DNA of 64,000 bases from contig NZ_CP061310.1 in assembly GCF_018687975.1 (NCBI RefSeq), positions 1,116,001 through 1,180,000 of the forward strand, in the 5' to 3' direction. The position numbers and the translations under genes are program-made. Source of the DNA: Polynucleobacter sp. es-EL-1. GTDB taxonomy: Bacteria > Pseudomonadota > Gammaproteobacteria > Burkholderiales > Burkholderiaceae. This document shows positions 7,894 through 17,227 of this stretch, piece after piece; the stretch's first letter is position 1, and each line of letters starts with the position of its first letter. Under the pieces are notes generated by a model. It saw only the letters and a program-made list of their open reading frames with translations. It had not been told where the DNA came from and did no database searches.

Positions 7894-8025
7894 TTACTGA
7901 TACTTGCGGCTAAATACCTGAGCATGCTTACGTTCTATACGCTTAGTATTTTTCAAGACCGCACAGTAGGACAACACCATGATGACTGCGAGTGAGATGC
8001 CGTTAAAGTTGTTGAGTAGTTCCAT
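7894..8025 (-). CDS. 43-aa single-span membrane peptide in the umuDC unit
   Basis: Short reading frame starting MELLNNFNGISLAV and ending FSRKYQ. ATG 8025 has a strong ribosome site (AAGGAG, 7-8 bases upstream). A hydrophobic stretch (ISLAVIMVLSYCAVL) is followed by a basic tail (KNTKRIERKHAQ), giving one predicted membrane span with the tail in the cytoplasm. It begins 37 bases after the umuC stop on the same strand with no terminator between, so it should share the LexA-controlled transcript. I do not recognise a family. LexA-induced single-span peptides that block cell division (SulA-like in effect, e.g. SidA, YneA) are known elsewhere, but similarity of role is only a hypothesis. Confidence 0.6.
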   Translation of the reverse strand: MELLNNFNGISLAVIMVLSYCAVLKNTKRIERKHAQVFSRKYQ

Positions 8026-8062
8026 GTGATTTCTCCTTCTTTTGATTAACTTGATAAATAAT

Positions 8063-9364
8063 TTATTGCGCTACCGGTAATTCATCCCACTGCGTGGTGT
8101 AGTTCGGCGAGCGATTGCCTGATCGCATCTTCCAGTCTTGCTTAGTTCCAGATGCTGCAGTTTTGATGGCAGCATTACCAAAGCGACTATTGATCGAATC
8201 CATCGCCTTCATGAGGCCAGCAGATTTACCCTTGACTTCCATGTCATCAAATAGTGATTGCTGCATCGTAGGCTTATCGGCCAAGAGATTAAGAATGACT
8301 CCCGCCTTCTTGTACTTAAAGCCAGTCTTATAGATTTGCTTTAGCCCTTTTAATGCGGCGCTTGTGAGTATTAGGGTGTTATCGCTAGGATCACTCAAAA
8401 CCACCGTGATGCTTTGATGGTGTTGTGGTTCAAATGGCTTATGTGGATTGGTTTGCACAAAGATAGTGAGCGCGCCCGTGACTGACTTTTGGCTTCTGAG
8501 CTTCTCGGCACCTCTTGCAGCATGAGTAGCTACAGACTCAGCCAACTCTTCCATAGAGGTCACTGGCTTACCAAAACTTCTTGAAGAAATGATCTGTTGT
8601 TTAGCTGGAGCGACTTCTTCGAGCTGCAAGCAAGATACACCACGCAACTCGTAGCAAATACGCTCAATCACCACGCCGAACTGTTGACGCATGGCTTGTG
8701 GTGATACTTGCACCAAATCAAATACGCTATTGATCTTGAGCTCTTTGAGTTTCTTGGCAGTCTTGCTGCCAATACCCCATACCTCACCTACTGCTGTCTC
8801 TGCCATCCATTGGTAAAGCACTTCTTTGGGCATGGAGCTGATGTCACATACGCCAGCAAACTGGGGATTCTTTTTAGCCAAGTGGTTCGCGAATTTAGCA
8901 AGCGTCTTGCTAGCGCCGATACCAACACATACTGGCAAGCCTGTTGTGTCTTTAACATCTTGCTTGATGATTTGACCTAAGCTAGTTGGGTCAGCGTATT
9001 GCTTGAGCACTGTCTCAATTTGCAAAAAACTCTCATCAATACTGTAGACCTCGAGATTGGGTGTGAACTTTCTTAAGACCTCTACCACCCTGCCACTCAT
9101 ATCGCCATACAAGGTGTAGTTTGATGAATAGGCGGCAATGCCATGCTGCTTAGCTAGGTCTTTCATCTGAAACCAGGGCGTACCCATCTTCACCCCTAAG
9201 GCCTTGACTTCAGCACTACGTGCTACGGCGCAACCATCGTTATTCGACAGAACTACCATCGGTACACCTTCTAACTTAGGGGCAAACACCCGCTCGCAAG
9301 AGACGTAGAAGTTATTGACATCTACGAGCGCGAAGAGTTGATTGGTTTGACCGGATTGGTTCAT
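8063..9364 (-). CDS. umuC: DNA polymerase V catalytic subunit UmuC
   Basis: 433 aa Y-family translesion polymerase. The catalytic carboxylates appear in FALVDVNNFYVSCER and YSIDESFL; the little-finger region follows, and the C-terminal DUF4113-type segment (RFGNAAIKTA ... WKMRSGNRSPNYTTQWDELP) is characteristic of UmuC rather than DinB. It copies damaged templates with UmuD' as partner. ATG 9364 overlaps the umuD stop (ATGA), so the two subunits are translationally coupled. Expression should follow the LexA box upstream of umuD. Confidence 0.95.
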   Translation of the reverse strand: MNQSGQTNQLFALVDVNNFYVSCERVFAPKLEGVPMVVLSNNDGCAVARSAEVKALGVKMGTPWFQMKDLAKQHGIAAYSSNYTLYGDMSGRVVEVLRKFTPNLEVYSIDESFLQIETVLKQYADPTSLGQIIKQDVKDTTGLPVCVGIGASKTLAKFANHLAKKNPQFAGVCDISSMPKEVLYQWMAETAVGEVWGIGSKTAKKLKELKINSVFDLVQVSPQAMRQQFGVVIERICYELRGVSCLQLEEVAPAKQQIISSRSFGKPVTSMEELAESVATHAARGAEKLRSQKSVTGALTIFVQTNPHKPFEPQHHQSITVVLSDPSDNTLILTSAALKGLKQIYKTGFKYKKAGVILNLLADKPTMQQSLFDDMEVKGKSAGLMKAMDSINSRFGNAAIKTAASGTKQDWKMRSGNRSPNYTTQWDELPVAQ

Positions 9365-9858
9365 GCGACCCTCCCGTTTCTGCTACTGGCGTGGCTGTAC
9401 TTCCGTACTACTCCGACCACAACGCCCCAAATTTGGAGCTCACTACCCTCTTCAAAAGTAATCGGCTGGTATTGGGGGTTCTCGGGTTGCAATTCGGTTT
9501 TGCCCCGTAACTGATAGAGGCGCTTGATGGTGTACTCATCGTTCACTATGGCCACGACGATGTCTTTATGTTTTGGCTTCAGGGCCTTATCAACCACTAC
9601 CTTATCGCCATCACAAATGCCGGCTCCCAGCATGGAATCGCCCTTGACGGTAAACATGAAAGTGGCTGGCTTGTTTTGCACCAAATAGCTATTGAGATCG
9701 AGCCCCTCCTCAGCGTAATCAGCCGCTGGACTCGGAAATCCTGCTGAAATACGATGGCTGAGCAAGGTGAACTCAAAGGCAGAACCAACCGCCAAGGCTT
9801 GTGGGGCTTGGGTCAGAGTGCTTTCTGTAGCGTTTGGTGGAAGTGCGATAAGTGCCAT
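9361..9858 (-). CDS. umuD: UmuD, LexA-like self-cleaving subunit of Pol V
   Basis: 165 aa S24 peptidase-fold protein. An Ala39-Gly40 bond followed by FPSPAADYAE is the expected self-cleavage site. The catalytic dyad is Ser75 in VKGDSMLGAG and Lys112 in EYTIKRLY. RecA-stimulated cleavage to UmuD' activates the polymerase. It is somewhat longer at the N-terminus than Escherichia coli UmuD (139 aa). It is not LexA itself: it has no winged helix, and it is coupled to umuC. ATG 9858 lies directly behind a promoter whose spacer is a LexA box. Confidence 0.95.
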   Translation of the reverse strand: MALIALPPNATESTLTQAPQALAVGSAFEFTLLSHRISAGFPSPAADYAEEGLDLNSYLVQNKPATFMFTVKGDSMLGAGICDGDKVVVDKALKPKHKDIVVAIVNDEYTIKRLYQLRGKTELQPENPQYQPITFEEGSELQIWGVVVGVVRKYSHASSRNGRVA

Positions 9859-9865
9859 AGGTTCT

Positions 9866-9895
9866 AATATACTGTATATCCATACAGTATTTCAA
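9866..9895 (-). promoter_or_regulatory. umuDC promoter with LexA (SOS) box in its spacer
   Basis: Read on the minus strand: -35 TTGAAA (9895-9890), an 18-bp spacer, -10 TATATT (9871-9866). The spacer is almost entirely an inverted repeat (9-bp arms ATACTGTAT and ATACAGTAT, 4 bases between, 9869-9890) containing CTGT-N8-ACAG. Bound LexA would cover the promoter. Confidence 0.88.
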
Positions 9896-9916
9896 TACCC
9901 GGGACTTATTTGATGC

Positions 9917-9941
9917 AAAAACCCCTACAGGAGGGGTTTTT
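9917..9941 (-). terminator. Terminator of the addB-addA operon
   Basis: Hairpin CCCCT / AGGGG with a 5-base loop (ACAGG), flanked by five A and five T, so active in principle on both strands. It follows the addA stop by about 50 bases and precedes the umuDC promoter on the same strand. Confidence 0.85.
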
Positions 9942-9988
9942 GTTGCTTTTTTAGCTACGCACGCACCTCAAGCGATTACGTCAATCTA

Positions 9989-12900
9989 TCAAACAATTTG
10001 TGCAATTTCACCTTTAGAAGAAACTAGGTAGGCTTTCGCGGGTTTATCTTTCCGAATTCTGCCAAGCTCTTCTTTATAGGCGCCCAGTTGAGCTCGATAC
10101 TTCTCATACGCTGGGCTACCCTCTTCTGGAATAGTGAGTTTGTAGTCGATTATGGCAAGGTGATCCTCAAACTCTACTAAACGATCCATGCGATAGCTCT
10201 TACCCTCTTTGCTGACAATATCCAACTCGTTCCAAGCTTGCACCCACTGGTTTTCAGTGAGATACGGTTTTAGATTGGAGGCATTGATCACAATCTGTAC
10301 ACGCTCTGTCAGTTTTTTAGCCTGCTCTTGATCAATGCCTAACCAATTCATAAGCTCTTGCTCGCTAGGCATAGGTGGCTTGGTTTGGCTAGTGGAGTCT
10401 GGGACGAGGAACTCAAGCAGTTTATGAAAGTGCGTACCCTCTTCCAAAATTTCTGGATCGGGATCTTCTTTCGCTGTCGTCACACTAGATTGAACTGTTG
10501 CACCACTCGCAATATCGAGCAACTGCTGTTGGTGACTCGTTTTTGCCTGATCCCACGCAATCTGGAAATCCTCAATACTAAAAGTATCTGAGTCCAAAGC
10601 GCTATCTGTTGACTTATGTTCATTTGCTACACCGCTTGGATTAGCAACAACTACCTCAGCAAGCTCAAGAGTGGGCAACTTTCCGACTTGGGCCCTAGCG
10701 TACCAAGATTTCTGATCCAGTCCAATGGCATTTTTTGTCGTAGGCTCCTTCGCCACACCGCTAATCCATAAGCCTTGCTTAGCACGCGTCATTGCTACAT
10801 AAAGTAAGTTCCAGTTTTCATTTTGACTGATTACCTCTTCATCCTCTCGAATTTTACTGCGAGGAAAAGTGAGTCCTGCCTTGGTATACATCGACAGATG
10901 AGATGGACTTCTATCGTTAGGTGACCACTCTAATAAAACGCCAGAATGATCAGAGGCACCAACGGTGTGGTTAGCATCCAAAATAATCACAAATGGAGAC
11001 TCAAGCCCCTTAGCCCCATGAATTGTCATGAGTCTTACACGCTTATGCCTATCCTCTTCTGACATCTCGCTATCCTCATCTACCTGCGCAAGCTCTACCT
11101 CAGATTCCGACTCTGCCTCACCTTCATCTGGCGTTTCATCATCATCGCTACGTCGCATAGCATTAATCTCATCAATAAAGCGGCTTAAGCTTGGATAACG
11201 ACCACCATCCTGATTAAGAGAAAGCTCCAAGAAAGCATCTAGATTGGCAACTACCTGCGCACGTGCCAACGGCTGAGCACAGGCGGCATATGCAAAGCGT
11301 AAATTACTCTCTTGATAAATTTCATCTAACAAGTCATGTACCGGTAAATGCTCGGCCAATACGCGCCAATGCTCCAAAAAGTACGCAGCCTTTTTGGCTG
11401 ATGCATCTAGACTATCCTGCAGCACATCCCACCAAGAGTGATAGTGCTCATGTTTTGCTTTGGCAATACTCAATGCCTGCATTTGCTGTTCAGTAAAACT
11501 AAAAATTGGACTTCTGAGTACCTGGGCTAGAGGTAGATCATGGCGTGGTGAGAGCAGCACTGTCAGCAATGCAATCAAATCATCAATCTCAAGAGTATTG
11601 AGAAGACCCCCAAGTCTAGAGCTGTCATAAGCAAGGTCTGCTTCGCGCAGCGCCCTCTCAAACTGCGGTAAAAATTTACGGCGCTTAACAAGCAATAAGA
11701 AGTCACTCTCTCTAGCGGCGCGCCAAAATTTTCGACCATCCTCTTCGTCAATTACTTGTCGCGTTGCCAATATATGATGAATCCACTTGGCAATCTGTTG
11801 ACCTTCAACATAGCGCTGTGTAGTTGCAGTGGTTTGGTTTACATCCGTAATAGGAGCCCCAAAAGCGCTACCCTGACGCGGAGCTAACTCCTCCTTAACA
11901 TAGGGAATAAGCGGCAATAGCGCAGCTTCACCCTCTTTTGAATACGGCGCATCTGGCAATCCCTCGGGAAATGCCTCCCATAGGGTTTCTTGCTCATGAA
12001 ACTGATATGTAGGTGGTATCTGTGATGGAGCAAATGTGTCGTTTACAGCCGCGTTAATTTTGGGCGCATTGCGACGTGTTGTATCGAGATCCAGTGCCAC
12101 AGCACCCATTTCCGTCTTTAAGAATGTTGTTGCGCTAATAAATAAACGGGGATCAGCTCTGCGAAAGCGATAAATCGATTGCTTAGGATCGCCCACAATA
12201 AAGACGCTCGGTCTCTCTTTTGTTTGGCCATATGCTTCAAACCATGAACGCAAAATCTGCCACTGTAAAGGATTAGTATCTTGAAACTCGTCCACTAAGA
12301 TATGCTTATATTTAGCGTCCAACCTCGCCTGTAAGTAGGCAGCATTAGCGTAGTCGCCCATCAACTTGCTAACACCAATCTCTAAATCATCAAAATCACG
12401 CACTCGCATTGCTTCTTTAGCGCTCGCGACATGGTCCATCATGCGCTCACTCATTGCAAACCAGGCTTGGTTTAACTCAAAGACTTCTTTTTCGGCTTGC
12501 CAAGCTAAATAATCAACAAATGCCTGTGCCCAAGCTTGCTTATAGGCGACATGATCCGATTCAAGATCTAGCTGACCTTCCGCCTCTAAATAATCATGAA
12601 CAGCACCAAGAGCCCTGTTAGTGTTATCACGTGGATCACCATCACCATTTAAAAAGACTACTTGCAGTAGAGCGGCGATTTCCATCACATCGCCACCACG
12701 CTGCATACACTCTAGCGCCCTCACTAATTGGGGTACGAACGCTAACTCTTGTTTACTACTATGAGAAAAACAGCGCACCAAAAACTCTAGATCTGCCCTT
12801 GCCTGAGGTGCATTCCACATCTGAAGCAGCGGGTTCTCTAGACTGAGTCTAGGTAAATATTGCTTGAAGTGTTCAATCGGTTGAATGCCTTTTTGCTTAC

Positions 12901-13513
12901 AACTCTCAACAAAGAAAGTCCAGGCACCCCGTTGCTTCATGAGGCCATAGTTGCCCATCAAAAACTTTTCTGTATTGCTTGCACCTAAATTCCTTAGAAG
13001 AACGTCATAGTGCGCCTTGAGATCGGATGGAAGATCGCCCCACCAATCAGCCAGGCATTCATCTAGCAGTCTTTTTCCATCCTCGCGCAAACTAAAACCG
13101 GGCTGTACTTCCGCCGAGATTGGGGCAGCATTGAGCAATCTGCCGAACCAACCATGGAAAGTGTCAATCACTATTGACTGTGGACTAGCGAGAACCTTGA
13201 TATACAGACTTTTGGCTTCGGGTAGCAATGATGTAGCTTGAGCCTCTTCAAGACCTCTTTTGCACAGCTCATCTAAAAGATCTTCGTCACTCATCGTGGA
13301 AAATTGCTCTAACAAACTATAAAGACGATCACGCATCTCTTGCGCAGCTTTACGTGTAAAGGTTAGGGCTAGAATTTCTGATGGTTTTGACCCTGATAGC
13401 AAAAGACGAATCATACGAGCAACTAATAGCCATGTTTTGCCACTCCCTGCGCAAGCAGAAACAATGACTGACTTACTAGGGTCGCAAGCTATGGCGTTAT
13501 CAAACTTTTTCAC
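9989..13513 (-). CDS. addA: UvrD/AddA-type helicase-nuclease subunit
   Basis: About 1174 aa SF1A helicase with a C-terminal PD-(D/E)XK nuclease. Motifs in order: Walker A SACAGSGKT near residue 20-28, TFTRKAAQEMRDRL, Walker B LVDEFQDTNPLQW, GDPKQSIYRFRRA, MTIHGAKGLE, YVAMTRAK, and the nuclease motif MDRLVEFE ... IIDYKLT near residue 1110. With its partner it resects double-strand breaks for recombination. GTG 13513 overlaps the addB stop (GTGA) with a purine-rich ribosome site six bases away, preferred to the in-frame TTG at 13531. A long acidic insert (ESESEVELAQVDEDSE) sits between helicase motifs. No LexA box was seen before the operon. Confidence 0.9.
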   Translation of the reverse strand: MKKFDNAIACDPSKSVIVSACAGSGKTWLLVARMIRLLLSGSKPSEILALTFTRKAAQEMRDRLYSLLEQFSTMSDEDLLDELCKRGLEEAQATSLLPEAKSLYIKVLASPQSIVIDTFHGWFGRLLNAAPISAEVQPGFSLREDGKRLLDECLADWWGDLPSDLKAHYDVLLRNLGASNTEKFLMGNYGLMKQRGAWTFFVESCKQKGIQPIEHFKQYLPRLSLENPLLQMWNAPQARADLEFLVRCFSHSSKQELAFVPQLVRALECMQRGGDVMEIAALLQVVFLNGDGDPRDNTNRALGAVHDYLEAEGQLDLESDHVAYKQAWAQAFVDYLAWQAEKEVFELNQAWFAMSERMMDHVASAKEAMRVRDFDDLEIGVSKLMGDYANAAYLQARLDAKYKHILVDEFQDTNPLQWQILRSWFEAYGQTKERPSVFIVGDPKQSIYRFRRADPRLFISATTFLKTEMGAVALDLDTTRRNAPKINAAVNDTFAPSQIPPTYQFHEQETLWEAFPEGLPDAPYSKEGEAALLPLIPYVKEELAPRQGSAFGAPITDVNQTTATTQRYVEGQQIAKWIHHILATRQVIDEEDGRKFWRAARESDFLLLVKRRKFLPQFERALREADLAYDSSRLGGLLNTLEIDDLIALLTVLLSPRHDLPLAQVLRSPIFSFTEQQMQALSIAKAKHEHYHSWWDVLQDSLDASAKKAAYFLEHWRVLAEHLPVHDLLDEIYQESNLRFAYAACAQPLARAQVVANLDAFLELSLNQDGGRYPSLSRFIDEINAMRRSDDDETPDEGEAESESEVELAQVDEDSEMSEEDRHKRVRLMTIHGAKGLESPFVIILDANHTVGASDHSGVLLEWSPNDRSPSHLSMYTKAGLTFPRSKIREDEEVISQNENWNLLYVAMTRAKQGLWISGVAKEPTTKNAIGLDQKSWYARAQVGKLPTLELAEVVVANPSGVANEHKSTDSALDSDTFSIEDFQIAWDQAKTSHQQQLLDIASGATVQSSVTTAKEDPDPEILEEGTHFHKLLEFLVPDSTSQTKPPMPSEQELMNWLGIDQEQAKKLTERVQIVINASNLKPYLTENQWVQAWNELDIVSKEGKSYRMDRLVEFEDHLAIIDYKLTIPEEGSPAYEKYRAQLGAYKEELGRIRKDKPAKAYLVSSKGEIAQIV

Positions 13514-16500
13514 CACATCCCTTTCCTGCAAACGCCTCTTGCCTCACAATATTTACAGACGCCATCTGGCGCAAAAGCAGTCATGTCTTTTCTAGACCAT
13601 AAATTTTGCATGTCTTCCGTAATTTGCTGATCAAAAGCTGGCATTAACTCGGATACGTTCTCAATCTCCAACGATCTCTGGAGTTTTTTATCTCTTTTAA
13701 TATCCACTTTGAGCGAAACCCATTGCGCATAATTAACTTGATAGCCCTGAAGGTGGGCGCCAGCAGGATCCTCATTTGCAGCACGGGCATAAATGAGCAA
13801 TTGCGGATCATCTAAAACATGTTGAGCGCGCTTTTTTAGCTTTGTCATCGACTGATTTTTATAATCAATTACCTCCGCCTGCTTCTGGCCATGAATGTTG
13901 GTATCAAAACGATCAGCGCGCCCTTCAATCCGGATGACTCGTTCATCACCATCTAGATCAACAAAATGTAGATCAAAGCCAAGCTTGTGTTCTGCATTGT
14001 GATAACGCCATCCACTTGCCTCTCTTTGCAACTGCCAATCGACAAAGCTAGGAATTTGTTTTTGCCAATCACGTAAGGTGCCCAGTACTCTACTATCACC
14101 CTCAATCAGCCGCTTAAATTCATTTTCCGAAATGGTAGATAACTCTCGCTCCATCCAAGAGCGACGAGTCTGAGAGTTGCTAATGATTGGTGATGCCGAT
14201 TTTTGCTCTTCAGTCTTTAAGGCTTGATAAAAGTTTCTAAGCAATGCATGTAGTGATTGGCCAACTAAAGACGCATCAAAGCCATCTTCAAATTCTTTTG
14301 CTTCTCGCAGCCCCAATAAACTTCGCACATAATACTTATAAGGACAGTCTCTTAAAGCCTTGTATGCGCTTGGACTCATCGATAGTGGCAAAGGGAGGGC
14401 TTGATCTAATACTGCAACGGCCTCTCGAAGAGGTGTTGCTTTTCCTTCGCAAGAATTTGGCTTAAAAGCTGCCACCTTCAAATGGGGTAATTGGGTCTGT
14501 AAACGCTGTATCCATGCGGATGGCCTAAGCGGCTCGCCATTCTTACTTTTACTTTGCCACAGTAAAGCAACGCTTGGACAGGAAATTAATAGCTGCGATA
14601 AGTCACGCGCTTGCTGAACATATTGTGCATTCAGAGTTGAATTTTTGAGTAAGCGACTGAGGGTATCCGAGAAAAATAAGGGGGGCTCTGCGAATGCTGG
14701 AAGATGTTGGTCATCACAGCCCACCAAAACTACTGCATCAAATTGACGCAACCTTGTTGAGCTTAATGGCAAGATACTTAAGTTTGCTTGCGCCCCATTG
14801 CCAGCCTCTTCGTAAGAAGCATCTTCAAGTGCCGACTTGATCAGGCTAATCCATTCAGGCAGCCGCATTGCTACATTTTGATAGTCGCTATTACGCAAAT
14901 CAAATGTATCAATCACCTCTAACAATTGCTTGCCCGCAGCATCCTCCATCAAAGCCTTGCTCATCGCAGTTTCTTGCAAATTGTTCTGTAAAAGCGCATA
15001 AGCATTTGAACAGTTGAGATGCAGCTCTTGCCAAACATAATGACGCTCACGTACAAATTGCAGCAGCTTTAACATAGCCTCATTAGGAATATCGGCATGA
15101 TTTACTGCATATTGATTGGCCCGCTCAATTGCCATGTAAAAGGTTTCCCAGCCAGACTTTGCTTGGCTCGCAATCAAAATATCCTCGAGTTGCGCCACTA
15201 AACCAATACAAACTTCAGGTGGCTTTTCTATACAAGCTGCAATATCCAAGTAAGGGTTTTGTAAAAACTCCAGCAAAACACTTGCCGTTGGACCCTCCTT
15301 TGGGGATCGGATCAACTCTAGCCAGCTATTGATAGCAGCTGCCGCTCTGGTGGTATCAATTTTCCAGCCAGTTTCATCTCGAATATTTAAAGTGGGGCCT
15401 AACCGTGTTAATAGTGCCCGTACTCGTCGTGCAGCAAGTCGATCTTGCGCAACCAAGGCTATATTTTTCTTACCTGCAATAAGGTGTGCCTCAATCGATT
15501 TAGTTGCGGCCCATGCCAATTCCTCAAAACGTCTTGCTGAAATCAAATGCCAATCTTGATAAGGTGCAGCCTTGATATTGGTATCAATTTGCTGTTCTTG
15601 CTCTAGATTTAACGCAACGAGATCTCCGACTGCATTAACCCCTGAAAGGGCTTCAGGCCATAAGGCAATAGACTGCCAATCTAATGTAATCTCGACAACT
15701 GGAGCATATTTGGCGTAGTCGTTTAAATACCGGCCCATAAACTCAGATTCAATCGGCTTAGGGTCTGCAGTCTGAACCCAGATAAACGGCCGAGCCTGAT
15801 TTTGATTGGCTTTTGCTAATCCCAAATGGGACGCCATAGCAAATTGTTTGCGAAAAACGGCATCACCTGCACCACTCAAATAGCGCCAAAAAGTAAGTAG
15901 CACTTCGGATTCTTGGTCAACAATTTTTCGCGATAGATCTGGATACGCTTGGGCAATTGTTTCATCCAAAATAAGCTGTAACTTCTTAGCCCACTCTTCT
16001 GAATTCAGTTGGCCAGCTTCAATCAAAATATTTAATTGTTCATATACTTGCGGAGTAATCGCCTCAGACAAAATGTCACAAGCATCAATCACAGCTTGTG
16101 CTAAACCCCATGCACCCGCTTCACTCTCCGCTTTAAACCAGCTTTGCAAGGTTTTATGTTTGCGCAGGTTGATATAAACCGATAACCAACGCTCTAGATC
16201 AGTTTGTTTCTTGGGGAACTTCCAGCTCCCCGGAGCTGCTTCTAGCCAATCACTAAAACTCATCACTTGTGGCAAAAAGGCAATCTGGGGATCTAGCTCT
16301 TGTGGGCGATATTGCTCAAGGGCCGCCCTAACACCCATCAAGGGACCGGCTGTACTCAAAACCACCAAAGGCCGTTTCCCAGTTTGCTGTGCACACGCCC
16401 AAATTCCCATAGCAAGCTCTTTAAGCGCATCCGCATTAGGCGCAATCTCCCAATGAAACGCTTGGCGCTCAGAAGTCATTGTGGGAAAAGGTTGGGACAT
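13510..16500 (-). CDS. addB: AddB-like nuclease subunit with Fe-S cysteines
   Basis: 996 aa. The helicase-like first part lacks a clear Walker A motif, as expected of AddB-type partners of Betaproteobacteria. The C-terminal nuclease has IRIEGRADRFD and VIDYKNQ, and four cysteines (one in YKALRDCPYKYYVR, three in CKYCEARGVC) placed like the iron-sulfur cluster that staples AddB nuclease domains. It is the first gene of the two-gene operon. ATG 16500 is used; a TTG at 16590 in the same frame would add a tail that overlaps the trxA promoter region and has no family look. The gene is divergent from trxA. Confidence 0.85.
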   Translation of the reverse strand: MSQPFPTMTSERQAFHWEIAPNADALKELAMGIWACAQQTGKRPLVVLSTAGPLMGVRAALEQYRPQELDPQIAFLPQVMSFSDWLEAAPGSWKFPKKQTDLERWLSVYINLRKHKTLQSWFKAESEAGAWGLAQAVIDACDILSEAITPQVYEQLNILIEAGQLNSEEWAKKLQLILDETIAQAYPDLSRKIVDQESEVLLTFWRYLSGAGDAVFRKQFAMASHLGLAKANQNQARPFIWVQTADPKPIESEFMGRYLNDYAKYAPVVEITLDWQSIALWPEALSGVNAVGDLVALNLEQEQQIDTNIKAAPYQDWHLISARRFEELAWAATKSIEAHLIAGKKNIALVAQDRLAARRVRALLTRLGPTLNIRDETGWKIDTTRAAAAINSWLELIRSPKEGPTASVLLEFLQNPYLDIAACIEKPPEVCIGLVAQLEDILIASQAKSGWETFYMAIERANQYAVNHADIPNEAMLKLLQFVRERHYVWQELHLNCSNAYALLQNNLQETAMSKALMEDAAGKQLLEVIDTFDLRNSDYQNVAMRLPEWISLIKSALEDASYEEAGNGAQANLSILPLSSTRLRQFDAVVLVGCDDQHLPAFAEPPLFFSDTLSRLLKNSTLNAQYVQQARDLSQLLISCPSVALLWQSKSKNGEPLRPSAWIQRLQTQLPHLKVAAFKPNSCEGKATPLREAVAVLDQALPLPLSMSPSAYKALRDCPYKYYVRSLLGLREAKEFEDGFDASLVGQSLHALLRNFYQALKTEEQKSASPIISNSQTRRSWMERELSTISENEFKRLIEGDSRVLGTLRDWQKQIPSFVDWQLQREASGWRYHNAEHKLGFDLHFVDLDGDERVIRIEGRADRFDTNIHGQKQAEVIDYKNQSMTKLKKRAQHVLDDPQLLIYARAANEDPAGAHLQGYQVNYAQWVSLKVDIKRDKKLQRSLEIENVSELMPAFDQQITEDMQNLWSRKDMTAFAPDGVCKYCEARGVCRKGMW

Positions 16501-16631
16501 AGAACAGGGTTTAAAGGCTAGCTTTTGGCGATTTATAGGAAATTTAGGCAGAAAGTGTGGCTTATTGCTAATATAAGCGTTGTAGCGCAATAACTATATA
16601 AAACCAAATAAGACAAAAATAAGGAATTTTC

Positions 16632-16958
16632 ATGAGTGCCGGCATTAAATATGTAACTGACGCTTCATTCGAGCAAGATGTTCTCAAGTCCGATAAACCT
16701 GTATTGCTCGACTTCTGGGCTGAGTGGTGCGGTCCTTGCAAGATGATCGGCCCTATCCTGGAAGAACTCGCTGGCGAGTATGGCGACAAGATCCAAATTG
16801 CGAAGATGAACGTGGACGAGAACCAAGGGGTTCCTGCTCAGTTCAATATTCGGGGCATTCCAACTCTGATCCTCTTTAAGAACGGCACTGTAGCTGCTCA
16901 AAAAGTAGGCGCTTTGGCTAAATCTCAGTTGACCGCATTTATTGATAGTCATCTGTAA
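16632..16958 (+). CDS. trxA: Thioredoxin 1
   Basis: 108 aa with the redox motif WCGPC (Cys33, Cys36), buried Asp in LLDFWAEW, and the cis-proline loop in RGIPTLILF. It is a general cytoplasmic disulfide reductase serving ribonucleotide reductase, peroxiredoxins and others. AAGGAA precedes ATG 16632. It is followed by its own terminator and then rho; trxA next to rho is a common proteobacterial order. Confidence 0.97.
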   Translation: MSAGIKYVTDASFEQDVLKSDKPVLLDFWAEWCGPCKMIGPILEELAGEYGDKIQIAKMNVDENQGVPAQFNIRGIPTLILFKNGTVAAQKVGALAKSQLTAFIDSHL

Positions 16959-16970
16959 ATCATGCTTGAT

Positions 16971-17000
16971 CACAGGTTCACTAGGTGAGCCTGTGGTTTT
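16971..17000 (+). terminator. trxA terminator
   Basis: 11-bp stem CACAGGTTCAC / GTGAGCCTGTG (one G-T pair), 3-base loop, then G and four T, starting 13 bases after the trxA stop. Confidence 0.85.
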
Positions 17001-17227
17001 ATCGGCACCCCATTGCCAGCATTGCTTATTGAGCGCATTTTTAGTGTAGTATCTATTCAGTCAGTATTTCAACGCACTTATCTAGTGCTCCGATTTTTCA
17101 GTAACTCATCCCCCTTCTTTTAAGCAAACTCCCAAAATTTCTGTTTTTCCTCTGATCTGTCTGATATTGATCAGGACAGCCTAAAACCAAAATACATTCA
17201 TACCCTTTTTTCACATCCGAGAACCAC
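17001..17227 (+). promoter_or_regulatory. C-rich, G-poor leader of rho (possible rut region)
   Basis: The leader before rho contains a pyrimidine-rich stretch: in 17101-17160 I count about 18 C and 5 G. Rho loads on such unstructured C-rich RNA, and rho genes are known to be attenuated by their own product. Autoregulation here is inference from composition; no clear promoter could be picked out. Confidence 0.4.

Noticed and set aside
9361..9858. umuD as a LexA repressor
   Set aside because: It has the S24 cleavage fold but no winged-helix DNA-binding domain, and it is coupled to umuC.
15129..16521. Several 65-80-codon plus-strand frames inside addB
   Set aside because: No ribosome sites or motifs; antisense to a continuous 996-aa gene.
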